Shown here piece by piece: positions 17,118-24,458 of a stretch of 64,000 nt of DNA (position 1 is its first letter; each line of letters starts with the position of its first letter). The stretch is taken from contig NZ_VCIW01000001.1 of assembly GCF_005765165.1 (NCBI RefSeq), positions 310,001 through 374,000 of the forward strand, given 5' to 3'. The notes beneath the pieces are model-generated. The model searched no databases. It had not been told where the DNA came from and worked only from the letters and a program-made list of their open reading frames with translations. A program made the position numbers and the translations under genes. This stretch comes from Paenibacillus antri. GTDB lineage: Bacteria > Bacillota > Bacilli > Paenibacillales > YIM-B00363.

Positions 17118-18416
17118 CTATTCGCTCTGGAGCAGTGCGTTGATTTCCTTCTCCGCGTTCGCGAGCGCCGCCTTGACGTCGCCGCCGTTGATGAAAATTT
17201 CGTCCTGCATCGGCGTCATGAACTTGTCGGTCGCTTCTCTCCACTTGAGGTGGTAGATGTCGCCGATCCGGCCGTCCTTCAGCCATTCGAAGCGCGCTTC
17301 GCGGTAGCCTTCCGGCACCCAATCCGGCAGCTCCGCTTCGTCGCGGGACGGGTTGTGCACCGGAATCCAGGATTGCTGCTTCGCGAGCGTCTCTTGGTTT
17401 TCCGTCATCGTCCACTTGATGAACTCCCACGCTTCGTCCGGATGCTTCGTCTTCTCCGCCATCGCGTAACCGCCCATGAAGTACGGCGTCGCGCGGCCTT
17501 CGCCCCATTTCGGAATCGGCGCCATGCCCCACTCGAAGTCCGTGATTTCCTTCAGGGAGCCGAGATCCCAGTCGCCGCCGACGTACATCGCGAGCTTCCC
17601 GGTTTGGAAGTTCATGCCGTTCGCGTCCTTCGTCGCGACGTCCGGCGAAACTTTATGCTTATAGATCATGTCCTGCACGAACTGCAGCGCGGTTTGGGTT
17701 TCCGGCGTGTCGAGCGTAATCGCCTCCGGCTCGTGCACGTCCGCGGCGATGCTGCCGCCCTGCGCCCAGCTGAGCGCCATCCACGCCCACCAGATGCCGA
17801 GCGCCGTCGCGTCGAAGCCGTATTGCGTCGTCTTGCCGCCTTCGGCGATCGTCAGCTTCTGCGCGGCGGCCAGGACGTCTTCCCACGTCCAATCGGCGTT
17901 CGGGTAGTCGAGGCCGGCCGCGTCGAACGCCGTCTTATTGTAATAGAACGTCAACGTCTGGTAGTTTTCCGGCGCGACGAACATGTTTTCCCCGTCGAAC
18001 TTGAACGGCTCGAACAGCTTCGCGTCGTATTGGCTCATGTCGATATCTTTGTCGAAGTACGGTTGAAGATTTTTGAACAGCCCTTTCTTATACCAAGCGT
18101 AGGCCGGAACGTCCCAGTAGAACAGGTCGACCGGATTGTTCGAGGCGAGCGACAGTTCGATCTTCCGGAACGTCTCGTCCCAGGGGAGAAGCGTCATCTG
18201 TACCTCGATGTTCGGGTGGCTCTCGTTGAACCGCTTGATCTTATCTTCCTCTTCCGCGTCCAATGCCGGCCCGTTCGACCAACGGATGAACTGCAGCGTC
18301 ACCTTTTCCCCGGAACCCGATCCGCCCGACCCGCCGCTCTGCGAGCAGCCCGCGACGAACGTCACCAGCATCGACGCTACGATGAGCAGCATCCACATCG
18401 TCTTGTTCTTCTTCAT
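17118..18416 (-). CDS. Sugar ABC transporter substrate-binding lipoprotein
   Basis: A 432-residue family 1 extracellular solute-binding protein. The first 24 residues are a lipoprotein signal ending 'TFVAGCSQSG', with Cys24 as the acylated residue, followed by a Gly/Ser linker. Further landmarks are 'YYNKTAFDAAGLDYP', 'WTWEDVLAAAQKL' and 'KLAMYVGGDWDLG', the common CUT1 binding-protein blocks. It sits outside the membrane and delivers an oligosaccharide to the two permeases encoded just upstream. The start ATG follows GGGAGGTCGAAGGAGA. No ATPase gene is in the operon, so a shared MsmX-type ATPase elsewhere in the genome is expected. Confidence 0.92.
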   Translation of the reverse strand: MKKNKTMWMLLIVASMLVTFVAGCSQSGGSGGSGSGEKVTLQFIRWSNGPALDAEEEDKIKRFNESHPNIEVQMTLLPWDETFRKIELSLASNNPVDLFYWDVPAYAWYKKGLFKNLQPYFDKDIDMSQYDAKLFEPFKFDGENMFVAPENYQTLTFYYNKTAFDAAGLDYPNADWTWEDVLAAAQKLTIAEGGKTTQYGFDATALGIWWAWMALSWAQGGSIAADVHEPEAITLDTPETQTALQFVQDMIYKHKVSPDVATKDANGMNFQTGKLAMYVGGDWDLGSLKEITDFEWGMAPIPKWGEGRATPYFMGGYAMAEKTKHPDEAWEFIKWTMTENQETLAKQQSWIPVHNPSRDEAELPDWVPEGYREARFEWLKDGRIGDIYHLKWREATDKFMTPMQDEIFINGGDVKAALANAEKEINALLQSE

Positions 18417-18440
18417 TCTCCTTCGACCTCCCTAAGGATA

Positions 18441-19337
18441 TTAGCCTTTCACTCCGGTAAATACGATCCCCTTGACGAACACTTTCTGGCTGACGAAAAA
18501 CAGGAGAACGCATGGAATGATGGAATAAATCGTCGCCGCCATCAGCAGATGCAGCTCCGGCGACGAACGAGCCGAGCCCTGGAAGTACGACAAGCCGAGA
18601 GCGATCGTCCGCTTGCTCTCGTCCGTCAAGTAGATGAGCGGACCCATGAAGTCGTTCCACGTCCACATGAACGAGAACACCGCGGCGGTCGCGAGCACCG
18701 GCTTCGTCATCGGCACCATGATGCGGAGCCACGTGGAATACGCGTTGCAGCCGTCGATCCGGGCCGCGTCCTCGAGCTCCTTCGGCACGCCCATGTAGAA
18801 CTGTCTCATCAGGAAGATGAAGAAGGCGCTTCCGAAGAACGACGGTACGATCAGCGGGAGGAACGTATCGATCCACCCGAGGCGGTTGAACAGCAAGTAG
18901 AGCGGAACCATCGTCACCGCCGCCGGCAGCATGAGCGTGGACAGCAGGACGAGGAAGATCAAATCCTTGCCGGGCGCCCGCAGCCGGGCGAAGCCGTACG
19001 ACGAGAACGAGCAGGAGAACAACGTCCCTATGAGCACGAACACGACGATCGTGAAAGAATTGAGCGTATATAACGGAAAAGGGAACGTCGTCAGCGCCTC
19101 GGCGTAATTGCCCCATTGAATCGGATCCGGGATCCACTCCGGCGGGAACACGTACACGTCGATCTTCCGCTTCAGCGACGTCGAGATCATCCACGCGAAC
19201 GGCGCGAGGATGACGATCGCTCCGGCGATGAGCAGCGCGTACGAGAACGCGGCCGTCAGCCGATCGCTTAGCCGCTTCCCCATCTTGGGGCGCGGCGCGA
19301 CGCCCGCGTTCGACGATAGGTTGCTGGAGAGCGTCAT
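18441..19337 (-). CDS. Carbohydrate ABC transporter permease (MalG type)
   Basis: A 298-residue inner-membrane permease with six predicted membrane spans. The EAA loop that contacts the ATPase reads 'ELEDAARIDGCNAYSTWLRI'. The N-terminus carries 'FAWMISTSLK' and a long external loop 'FPPEWIPDPIQWGNYAEALT' typical of CUT1 MalG-like subunits, and the C-terminus ends 'FVKGIVFTGVKG', also typical. It overlaps the upstream permease by ATGA. With the partner at 19334-20278 and the binding protein at 17118-18416 it forms the operon's sugar importer. Confidence 0.92.
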   Translation of the reverse strand: MTLSSNLSSNAGVAPRPKMGKRLSDRLTAAFSYALLIAGAIVILAPFAWMISTSLKRKIDVYVFPPEWIPDPIQWGNYAEALTTFPFPLYTLNSFTIVVFVLIGTLFSCSFSSYGFARLRAPGKDLIFLVLLSTLMLPAAVTMVPLYLLFNRLGWIDTFLPLIVPSFFGSAFFIFLMRQFYMGVPKELEDAARIDGCNAYSTWLRIMVPMTKPVLATAAVFSFMWTWNDFMGPLIYLTDESKRTIALGLSYFQGSARSSPELHLLMAATIYSIIPCVLLFFVSQKVFVKGIVFTGVKG

Positions 19338-20278
19338 GCCGTTTTCCCCCTTGCCTTCGATTTCTTGCCGCCCTTCTGCTCTTCATAAAATACCCACATC
19401 GGCGAAGAACGAAAGACGAGCAGCGTCAGCAGCAGAATGACCAGGAACAGCACCCAGGCGAACGCGGACGCGTAGCCCATAGAGAAGTAGTTGAACGCTT
19501 GGCGATACAAGTACAGCACAGCGAACAGCGTCGAGTTGTTCGGACCGCCCGCCGTCATAACGTAGCCCTCCGTGAACACCTGAATCGAACCGATAATGCC
19601 CATGACCAAGTTGAAGAAGATGACCGGCGACAGCATCGGAATCGTCACGCTTAAAAACTTGCGGAACCGGTTCGCGCCGTCGATCTCCGCCGCCTCGTAC
19701 AGCTCCGTCGGGATGCCTTGGAGTCCCGCCAGGTAGATCAGCATGCTGCCCCCTACGCTCCAGAGGCTCATGAGAATGAGCGACGGCAGCGCCCACTGCT
19801 CGCTGAAAATCCAGGCCGGACCTTGGATGCCGAACAGCCCGAGGAACCAGTTCAGCAAGCCGAACTCCGGGTTGAACACCCATTTCCAAAGCAGCGCGAC
19901 GGCGACGCCGGAGATGACCGCCGGCAAATAGTAGATGACGCGGAATAAATAAATGCCCTTGAGCGTTTGGTTCAGCAGCATCGCCAGCAGCAGGGCGACG
20001 ACGAGGCCGAGCGGAACGCTGACGCCCGCGTAGATGAACGTGATCTTCATCGAATGCCAGAAAAATTTATCTTGGAACAGCTCTACGTAATTCTGTAAGC
20101 CGACCCACACCGGCGTGCTCAAGATATCGTAATCCGTGAACGAGATGTAGGCGGAGAAGAGAATCGGTCCCAGCGTAAACACGAGCAGGCCGATAATGGC
20201 GGGACTCATGAATACGTAACAGTCGATCGCTTCCTTCCGGGAACGCGTCAATTTCTTGCTTCGGGTCGAAGTCATCAT
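19334..20278 (-). CDS. Carbohydrate ABC transporter permease (MalF/UgpA type)
   Basis: A 314-residue permease, the first membrane subunit of the CUT1 importer. The basic N-terminus is followed by six membrane segments. 'FTDYDILSTPVWVGLQNYVE' is the characteristic first external loop, and the EAA loop is 'ELYEAAEIDGANRFRKFLSV'. The C-terminal tail is Lys-rich. It starts at the ATG at 20278, 19 bp downstream of the enolase-superfamily gene, and is translationally coupled to the MalG-type partner. Confidence 0.92.
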   Translation of the reverse strand: MMTSTRSKKLTRSRKEAIDCYVFMSPAIIGLLVFTLGPILFSAYISFTDYDILSTPVWVGLQNYVELFQDKFFWHSMKITFIYAGVSVPLGLVVALLLAMLLNQTLKGIYLFRVIYYLPAVISGVAVALLWKWVFNPEFGLLNWFLGLFGIQGPAWIFSEQWALPSLILMSLWSVGGSMLIYLAGLQGIPTELYEAAEIDGANRFRKFLSVTIPMLSPVIFFNLVMGIIGSIQVFTEGYVMTAGGPNNSTLFAVLYLYRQAFNYFSMGYASAFAWVLFLVILLLTLLVFRSSPMWVFYEEQKGGKKSKARGKTA

Positions 20279-20296
20279 CGTGCGCAGTCACCCCTT

Positions 20297-21412
20297 TCAG
20301 GCCTTGTATCGCGCTTCTACCTCCGGGTCGATGTCGATGCCGAGTCCGGGGCGATCGGGAAGGTGGACGTAGCCGTCTTCGAAACGGATCGGATTCTGTA
20401 CCAAATGGCGCGCGAGCGGCGATTCCGACATCGTGTATTCGAGCAGGAAGCCGTGCGGCATGCTGGCGACGAAGTGCGTGCTCGCGGCGACGAGAATGCC
20501 CGTCTTGAACGCGTGCGGCACGACCTTCTTGTTGTTGTCGTACGCCATGTACGCGATCTTCTTGCCCTCCGTCAGACCGCCGCAGCGCCCGAGGTCCGGC
20601 TGCAAGATGTCCAGATGCGCGTCGCGGATGAGCCGCTCGTACGCGAGCCTGCCGCTCTCCTGTTCGCCGGCGGCGATGTAGATGTCCGCCGCGTCCGCCA
20701 GCAGCGCGTACCCGCGGTGATCGTCCGGCGGCAGCGGCTCCTCGATCCAGTAGACATTGAACTCCTCGAACCGTTTCGCCATCCGAATCGCCTGCTGCGC
20801 GTCCCAGGTGTGCCCGATGTCGACCATGAGATCGATATCGTCCCCGATCGCCTTGCGGAGCGTGCGGATCGCCTCCACGTCGAACTTGTCGTCCTTGCCG
20901 AGCGGTCCCCAGCCGAACTTCACGGCGCGGTAGCCGAGCTCGACGTACCGTTCCGCGAGCGACGCCGCTTCCTTGATCGTGTCCGGCATGAGCAGACTTG
21001 CGTACGCTTTCACTTTGTTCCGGTACGCGCCGCCGAGCATCTGCGCCGCGCTGCGGCCCGTCGCCTTGCCGATAATGTCCCACAGCGCGATGTCGATGCC
21101 GCTCATCGCATGCAGCGCGGGTCCGCTCCGGCCGAAATAGAGCGAGCCCTGGAACATCTTGTGCCACAGCCGCTCGATGTCGAACGGATCTTCTCCGATC
21201 AGGAGCTCCTTCAGGCCGTTCGCGATCGAGTGCGACGCGTGCGCCTCGACGACCGCCCGCGCGACGGCCGGCGCCGAATCGATCTCGCCGATTCCATAGA
21301 TGCCTTCGTCCGTCTGCACCCGGATCAATAAGGTGTCTTGCGTGCCGTCGCATTTCGTCGCGTCGATGACCGGCAGTTTGAGGTATATGACTTCTACGTC
21401 GGTGATCTTCAT
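20297..21412 (-). CDS. Mandelate racemase/muconate lactonizing (enolase superfamily) enzyme, probable sugar-acid dehydratase
   Basis: A 371-residue enolase-superfamily enzyme. The N-terminal capping domain is followed by the barrel with 'YRAVKFGWGP' (the KxG-type Lys near 165), the metal ligands 'DLMVDIGHTWD' and 'YWIEEPLPPDD', then 'IAAGEQESG', and 'HAFKTGILVAASTHF' carrying the catalytic His region. These match the MR subgroup, many of whose members dehydrate aldonic acids. The ATG at 21412 has GGGGGGAACC in front; the GTG/ATG just upstream (MGGTY) is less likely. It is the first gene of the operon and lies behind the promoter at 21483-21511. Dehydration of the acid made by the operon's dehydrogenases is inferred. 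Confidence 0.87.
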   Translation of the reverse strand: MKITDVEVIYLKLPVIDATKCDGTQDTLLIRVQTDEGIYGIGEIDSAPAVARAVVEAHASHSIANGLKELLIGEDPFDIERLWHKMFQGSLYFGRSGPALHAMSGIDIALWDIIGKATGRSAAQMLGGAYRNKVKAYASLLMPDTIKEAASLAERYVELGYRAVKFGWGPLGKDDKFDVEAIRTLRKAIGDDIDLMVDIGHTWDAQQAIRMAKRFEEFNVYWIEEPLPPDDHRGYALLADAADIYIAAGEQESGRLAYERLIRDAHLDILQPDLGRCGGLTEGKKIAYMAYDNNKKVVPHAFKTGILVAASTHFVASMPHGFLLEYTMSESPLARHLVQNPIRFEDGYVHLPDRPGLGIDIDPEVEARYKA

Positions 21413-21453
21413 ATAGGTTCCCCCCATGCTGTGACGATTTTGGAAATTGGTAA

Positions 21454-21468
21454 GTGAAGCGCTTTCAA
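21454..21468 (-). promoter_or_regulatory. cre-like CcpA site in the leader of the carbohydrate operon
   Basis: Read on the minus strand TTGAAAGCGCTTCAC matches the TGWAANCGNTNWCA catabolite-repression consensus at every fixed position of the first ten bases, but fails at the last three. It lies downstream of the -10 box and before the first gene, the position where CcpA acts as a roadblock. A second similar site is at 24359-24374. Confidence 0.5.
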
Positions 21469-21482
21469 TTTGCTTACTTAAC

Positions 21483-21511
21483 ACTATAATATGCTGATTG
21501 TAGATTGTCAA
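21483..21511 (-). promoter_or_regulatory. Strong sigma-A promoter for the leftward carbohydrate operon
   Basis: On the minus strand TTGACA (21511-21506), a 17-bp spacer and TATAGT (21488-21483). The -35 box is perfect and the expected transcript starts about 64 nt before the enolase-family gene. Confidence 0.8.
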
Positions 21512-21516
21512 CAATC
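21503..21516. promoter_or_regulatory. Candidate GntR/FadR operator palindrome
   Basis: GATTGTCAACAATC has two 6-base arms (GATTGT and ACAATC) around CA. It contains the GT..AC core expected for FadR-group GntR regulators, covers the -35 box of the leftward promoter and lies just upstream of the rightward promoter of the adjacent GntR gene. Binding there would block the operon. Inferred from position and symmetry only. Confidence 0.6.
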
Positions 21517-21521
21517 CGTTA

Positions 21522-21550
21522 TTGACTCTATTTTCGTTGGAGCATACACT
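21522..21550 (+). promoter_or_regulatory. Sigma-A promoter for the GntR regulator
   Basis: TTGACT, a 17-bp spacer and TACACT, about 38 bases before the ATG at 21588. Confidence 0.65.
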
Positions 21551-21587
21551 AGGAGTATCAAGATCTTGGAAGACGGAGTGGTGTACG

Positions 21588-22271
21588 ATGTCGTCATTTA
21601 AATTTCCCGAACAGAAAGCCGTATCGCTTCGACACCGCATCGCCGACGACATCCGACGCGCGATTCTGGAAGGAAAGCTGAAGCCTGGGGACCGGCTGCT
21701 CGAGCTGGAGATGTCGAAGCAGATGGGCGTCAGCCGCGGACCGATCCGCGAAGCGCTGCGCGCGCTCGAGCAGGAGGGACTGCTGCATTCGCAGCCGTTC
21801 AAGGAAACCGTCGTGGCCGAATTTTCGACCGAAGAGGTCGTTCACGTCCTCATTCCGATTCGTCTGACGGTCGAGACGTACGCGCTTCGGAAAGCGCTTC
21901 CGACCTTCGTCGAGCAAGATTTCGCGTTCCTCGAGCAATGCCTCGCCAGCATGCGCGTGAACGGCGAGGCGAACGACGTCGTCGGCCTCGTCGAGAGCGA
22001 TCTCGCGTTCCATGAATATATCGTCGTCAAGTCGAACGTGCCGAACCTGATGAACATCTGGTCCAGCATCTTCACTCGGATTCGGATGCACTTCTACATG
22101 CAGGATCAACATTTCGAGGACGTGACGAAGGTGTGGGAGCAGCATCAGCCGCTGCTCGACACGATGCGCACCGGCGACGTCGAGCGCGCTTGCGCCGAGC
22201 TGACGCGGCATATTTACGACACGAACCTGCAGTCGCTCGGCTTGCCGGTGCCGCCGATCGTCGGGCGGTAG
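21588..22271 (+). CDS. GntR-family (FadR/FCD subgroup) repressor
   Basis: A 227-residue regulator. The winged helix occupies residues 12-75: 'LRHRIADDIRRAILEGKLKP', then 'MSKQMGVSRGPIREALRALE' as the recognition region. The C-terminal FCD all-helical domain shows 'SDLAFHEYIV' with the Asp and His that bind metal and ligand, and 'HQPLLDTMRTGDVERACAEL' with a further His. The start is the ATG at 21588 with GGAG 9 bases upstream. It is divergent from the sugar operon with the palindrome 21503-21516 between them, so it is the probable operon repressor, relieved by a sugar acid as in UxuR/ExuR/DgoR-type regulators. A terminator follows. Confidence 0.92.
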   Translation: MSSFKFPEQKAVSLRHRIADDIRRAILEGKLKPGDRLLELEMSKQMGVSRGPIREALRALEQEGLLHSQPFKETVVAEFSTEEVVHVLIPIRLTVETYALRKALPTFVEQDFAFLEQCLASMRVNGEANDVVGLVESDLAFHEYIVVKSNVPNLMNIWSSIFTRIRMHFYMQDQHFEDVTKVWEQHQPLLDTMRTGDVERACAELTRHIYDTNLQSLGLPVPPIVGR

Positions 22272-22287
22272 CGCCGCGACGGCAAAG

Positions 22288-22321
22288 AAGGACCGCCAGG
22301 GGGGATCCCCTGGCGGTCCTT
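22288..22321 (+). terminator. Long GC-rich terminator hairpin after the GntR gene
   Basis: AAGGACCGCCAGGGG pairs with CCCTGGCGGTCCTT around GGATC; the T-run after it is weak (TCGCGTTTGT). Confidence 0.65.
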
Positions 22322-22328
22322 CGCGTTT

Positions 22329-22397
22329 GTAGTCGGAGTTGCTCCGACTACTTTGTCTTTGCGCCGTCGGCCGGGCTGCGGTCGGAATTTCTCCGAC
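22329..22397. repeat. Two related GTCGGA hairpins between terminator and repeat array
   Basis: GTAGTCGGAG-TTG-CTCCGACTAC (22329-22351) is a perfect 10-bp stem followed by TTTGTCTTT. About 30 bp later GTCGGA-ATTTC-TCCGAC (22381-22397) repeats its inner part. They may be a second terminator or a degenerate repeat family. No coding potential seen. Confidence 0.6.
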
Positions 22398-22403
22398 TAG
22401 TTC

Positions 22404-22830
22404 GCCAATTGCACCACCATGCAGCACTTTTCGCACCATACCGCAGCAATTTTCGCCCCATCGTAGTGCACATCGCCTGCCTCAGCAGGCCGCTAGAGTA
22501 ACATTACTCCCCAATCGCACCACCATGCAGCACTATTCGCACCATACCGCAACAAGTTCCGCCTCATCGTGGTGCATATCGCCTGCCTCAGCAGACAGCC
22601 AGAGTAACATGACTCGCCAATCGCACCGCCATGCAGCACCTTTCGCACCATGCCGCTACATATTCCGTCTCATCATGGTGCACATCGCCCGCCACAGCGG
22701 ACAGCCAGAGTAACATGACTCGCCGATCGCACCACCTTGCAGCACTTTTCGCACCATGCCGCAGCAATTTTCGCCCCATCGTGGTGCACATAGCCCCTAT
22801 CCGCGACACCCAAGTAACCTACGCTCGCCG
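22404..22830. repeat. Four tandem 106-bp structured repeats
   Basis: Copies start with GCACCACCATGCAGCAC-like sequence at 22411, 22517, 22623 and 22729, an exact 106-bp period. Each holds an outer stem (GCACCAC..ATG with CAT..GTGGTGC) and an inner hairpin GCCTGC-CTCA-GCAGGC. In copy 3 the inner stem becomes CCGC/GCGG on both sides, a paired change that keeps the hairpin. Copy 4 is diverged after the outer stem. The short open frames across it are periodic artefacts. It fills the gap between the GntR gene and the UxaA-like large subunit. Confidence 0.92.
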
Positions 22831-22832
22831 AA

Positions 22833-24017
22833 TTAGAACGTCGGCCCGATCCGCCAGATGCCGAAATCGTGCTGCTTCAAAATTTCCGACTTCGTCCACT
22901 TGCCGTTGCACACCGCGACGACCTCGTCCATCAGCCGATCCGCCGCCGCAGCGATCGATTCGGTCCCGTCGATGACGGTGCCCGCGTTAAAGTCGATGTT
23001 GTCCCCCATCTTCTCGAAGATCGGCGTGTTCGTCGAGATTTTGATGCACGGCGCGATCGGCGAGCCGGTCGGCGTTCCCCGCCCCGTCGTGAACAGCACG
23101 AGCTGCGCGCCGCCCGCGACCATGCCGGTCATCTGCTCGATGTCGTGGCCCGGCGTATCCATCCAGACGAGCCCCCGCTTGCTCGGCCGCTCCGCGTAGT
23201 CGATCAGCTGCTGCAGAGGGCGCGTGCCGGATTTCGCCGAGGCGCCGAGCGACTTCTCCTCGAGCGAGCTCAGCCCGCCCTTAATATTGCCCGGGCTCGG
23301 ATTGCCCGTGCGGATGTCGATGCCCATGCCGATCGCCCGCCGCTCCATCGCTTGGATAACCTGGAAGACGCGCTTGCGGGTATGGTCGTCTACGGCCCGC
23401 TCCGCGAGCAAGTGCTCCGCGCCGATCAGCTCCGTCGTCTCCGCGAGAATCGACGTGCCGCCTTCGTCGATGAGCGCATCGCTGAACCGGCCGACGACCG
23501 GATTGGCCGACAGCCCCGAGCAGGCGTCGGAGCCGCCGCATTCCGTGCCGACGATCAGCTCCGCTAGATCGCATTCGACGCGCATTTGGGCCGAAGCCTC
23601 CTGGACCATGCGGGCCGCGTTCTTCGCCGCCTCCGCGATCGCCTGCAGCGTGCCGCCGTGGTCTTGGATCGACACGAGCGCGACCGGCTTGCCGGTCTTT
23701 TGCAGCTCCGAGTAGACGCTTCGCGCCTGGTGCGTCTCGCAGCCGAGCCCCATGACGACCACGCCGTAGACGTTCGGGTTGGCGCCCATCCCGTAGTACG
23801 TGCGGAACGTCTGCTCGTAGTCGATGCCGACCTGCGCGCAGCCGTGCTGATGAATGAACGAGTAGGCGCCTTGCACCAGCTCCGCCGCTTGCTTCGCCGC
23901 CTGCGTCGCGCACGTGATCGTCGGCAGGATCAGCACATGATTCCGAATGCCGATCCGTCCGTCCGGACGGCGGTACGCCCATATTTTCCGACCGCTATGC
24001 CCCGTGTTGTTCGACAA
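22833..24017 (-). CDS. UxaA-family dehydratase, large (catalytic) subunit
   Basis: A 394-residue UxaA C-terminal-domain protein, the type found as altronate dehydratase C-part, sulfolactate sulfo-lyase subunit SuyB and galactarate dehydratase. Landmarks are 'RPDGRIGIRNHV', 'HQHGCAQVG', 'GLGCETHQ', 'GTECGGSDACSG' and 'GNIKGGLSSLEEKSLG'. The conserved cysteines of 'HGC', 'GCE' and 'ECGGSDAC' are expected iron ligands. The start is the TTG at 24017 (LSNNTGHSG) preceded by GGAAGGGGCGATCGGA; it overlaps the SAF subunit gene by 23 bp. Elimination of water from a sugar acid is the likely reaction. A link to the neighbouring oxidative sugar operon is suggested by position and by the shared cre-like sites. 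Confidence 0.85.
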   Translation of the reverse strand: MSNNTGHSGRKIWAYRRPDGRIGIRNHVLILPTITCATQAAKQAAELVQGAYSFIHQHGCAQVGIDYEQTFRTYYGMGANPNVYGVVVMGLGCETHQARSVYSELQKTGKPVALVSIQDHGGTLQAIAEAAKNAARMVQEASAQMRVECDLAELIVGTECGGSDACSGLSANPVVGRFSDALIDEGGTSILAETTELIGAEHLLAERAVDDHTRKRVFQVIQAMERRAIGMGIDIRTGNPSPGNIKGGLSSLEEKSLGASAKSGTRPLQQLIDYAERPSKRGLVWMDTPGHDIEQMTGMVAGGAQLVLFTTGRGTPTGSPIAPCIKISTNTPIFEKMGDNIDFNAGTVIDGTESIAAAADRLMDEVVAVCNGKWTKSEILKQHDFGIWRIGPTF

Positions 24018-24306
24018 TCCGATCGCCCCTTCCCCGTTTGCCCTCCAGATTGTGCACATGGACGTGCTCGCCCGGCCGAATGTCGCCTTTCGCCGCGCCG
24101 ATTACGGATCCGTACTTGCGAATGTCCTCGCCTGCGCCGATCGAGCGCACCGCGAACTTATGACCGAATTCGATCGACTCCCGAAGCTCTACCGCGATCG
24201 CCTCGCCGTCCGTCTCGACCTTGACGACCGCGCCCGCCTCGATCGGCTCCAGCGCCGTCGCTACATTGTCCGTCCGATGCAGCCATACCGTCTTGTACCC
24301 CGTCAT
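23995..24306 (-). CDS. UxaA-family dehydratase, small SAF-domain subunit
   Basis: A 103-residue SAF-domain protein, equivalent to the N-terminal domain of altronate dehydratase or to SuyA. Typical segments are 'VWLHRTDNVATALEPIEAG', 'IEFGHKFAVRSI' and 'IRKYGSVIGAAKGDIRPGEH', ending 'VHVHNLEG'. The His/Lys pair in 'GHKFA' is characteristic. The ATG at 24306 has GGAGGGACGAAG upstream. It overlaps the large subunit, so the two are made together as a split enzyme. A cre-like site lies about 55 bp upstream. Confidence 0.87.
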   Translation of the reverse strand: MTGYKTVWLHRTDNVATALEPIEAGAVVKVETDGEAIAVELRESIEFGHKFAVRSIGAGEDIRKYGSVIGAAKGDIRPGEHVHVHNLEGKRGRGDRIVEQHGA

Positions 24307-24358
24307 CTTCGTCCCTCCGTCCTGAAATTCTCCGTCAGCTTCATGATAGCTCACCCCT

Positions 24359-24374
24359 TTTGAAAGCGCTATAC
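24359..24374. promoter_or_regulatory. cre-like CcpA site upstream of the split UxaA operon
   Basis: TTGAAAGCGCTATACT matches TGWAANCGNTNWCA at all but the last two positions. It sits between the divergent uxaA-like and SDR genes and overlaps TATAGC, a possible leftward -10 box. On the other side GGTATACTAC (24407-24416) could be the -10 of the SDR gene. Confidence 0.5.
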
Positions 24375-24458
24375 TTTTACGAAGGGAGGCGCCCGTTCCG
24401 GAATTTGGTATACTACTAGGGAATCGATGGGATATCGGGAAAATGGGAGGCACACGTC

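Noticed and set aside
22339-22975. His/Ser-rich open frames over the 106-bp repeats
   Set aside because: Periodic translation of a structured non-coding repeat, with no ribosome site and frames that drift between copies.
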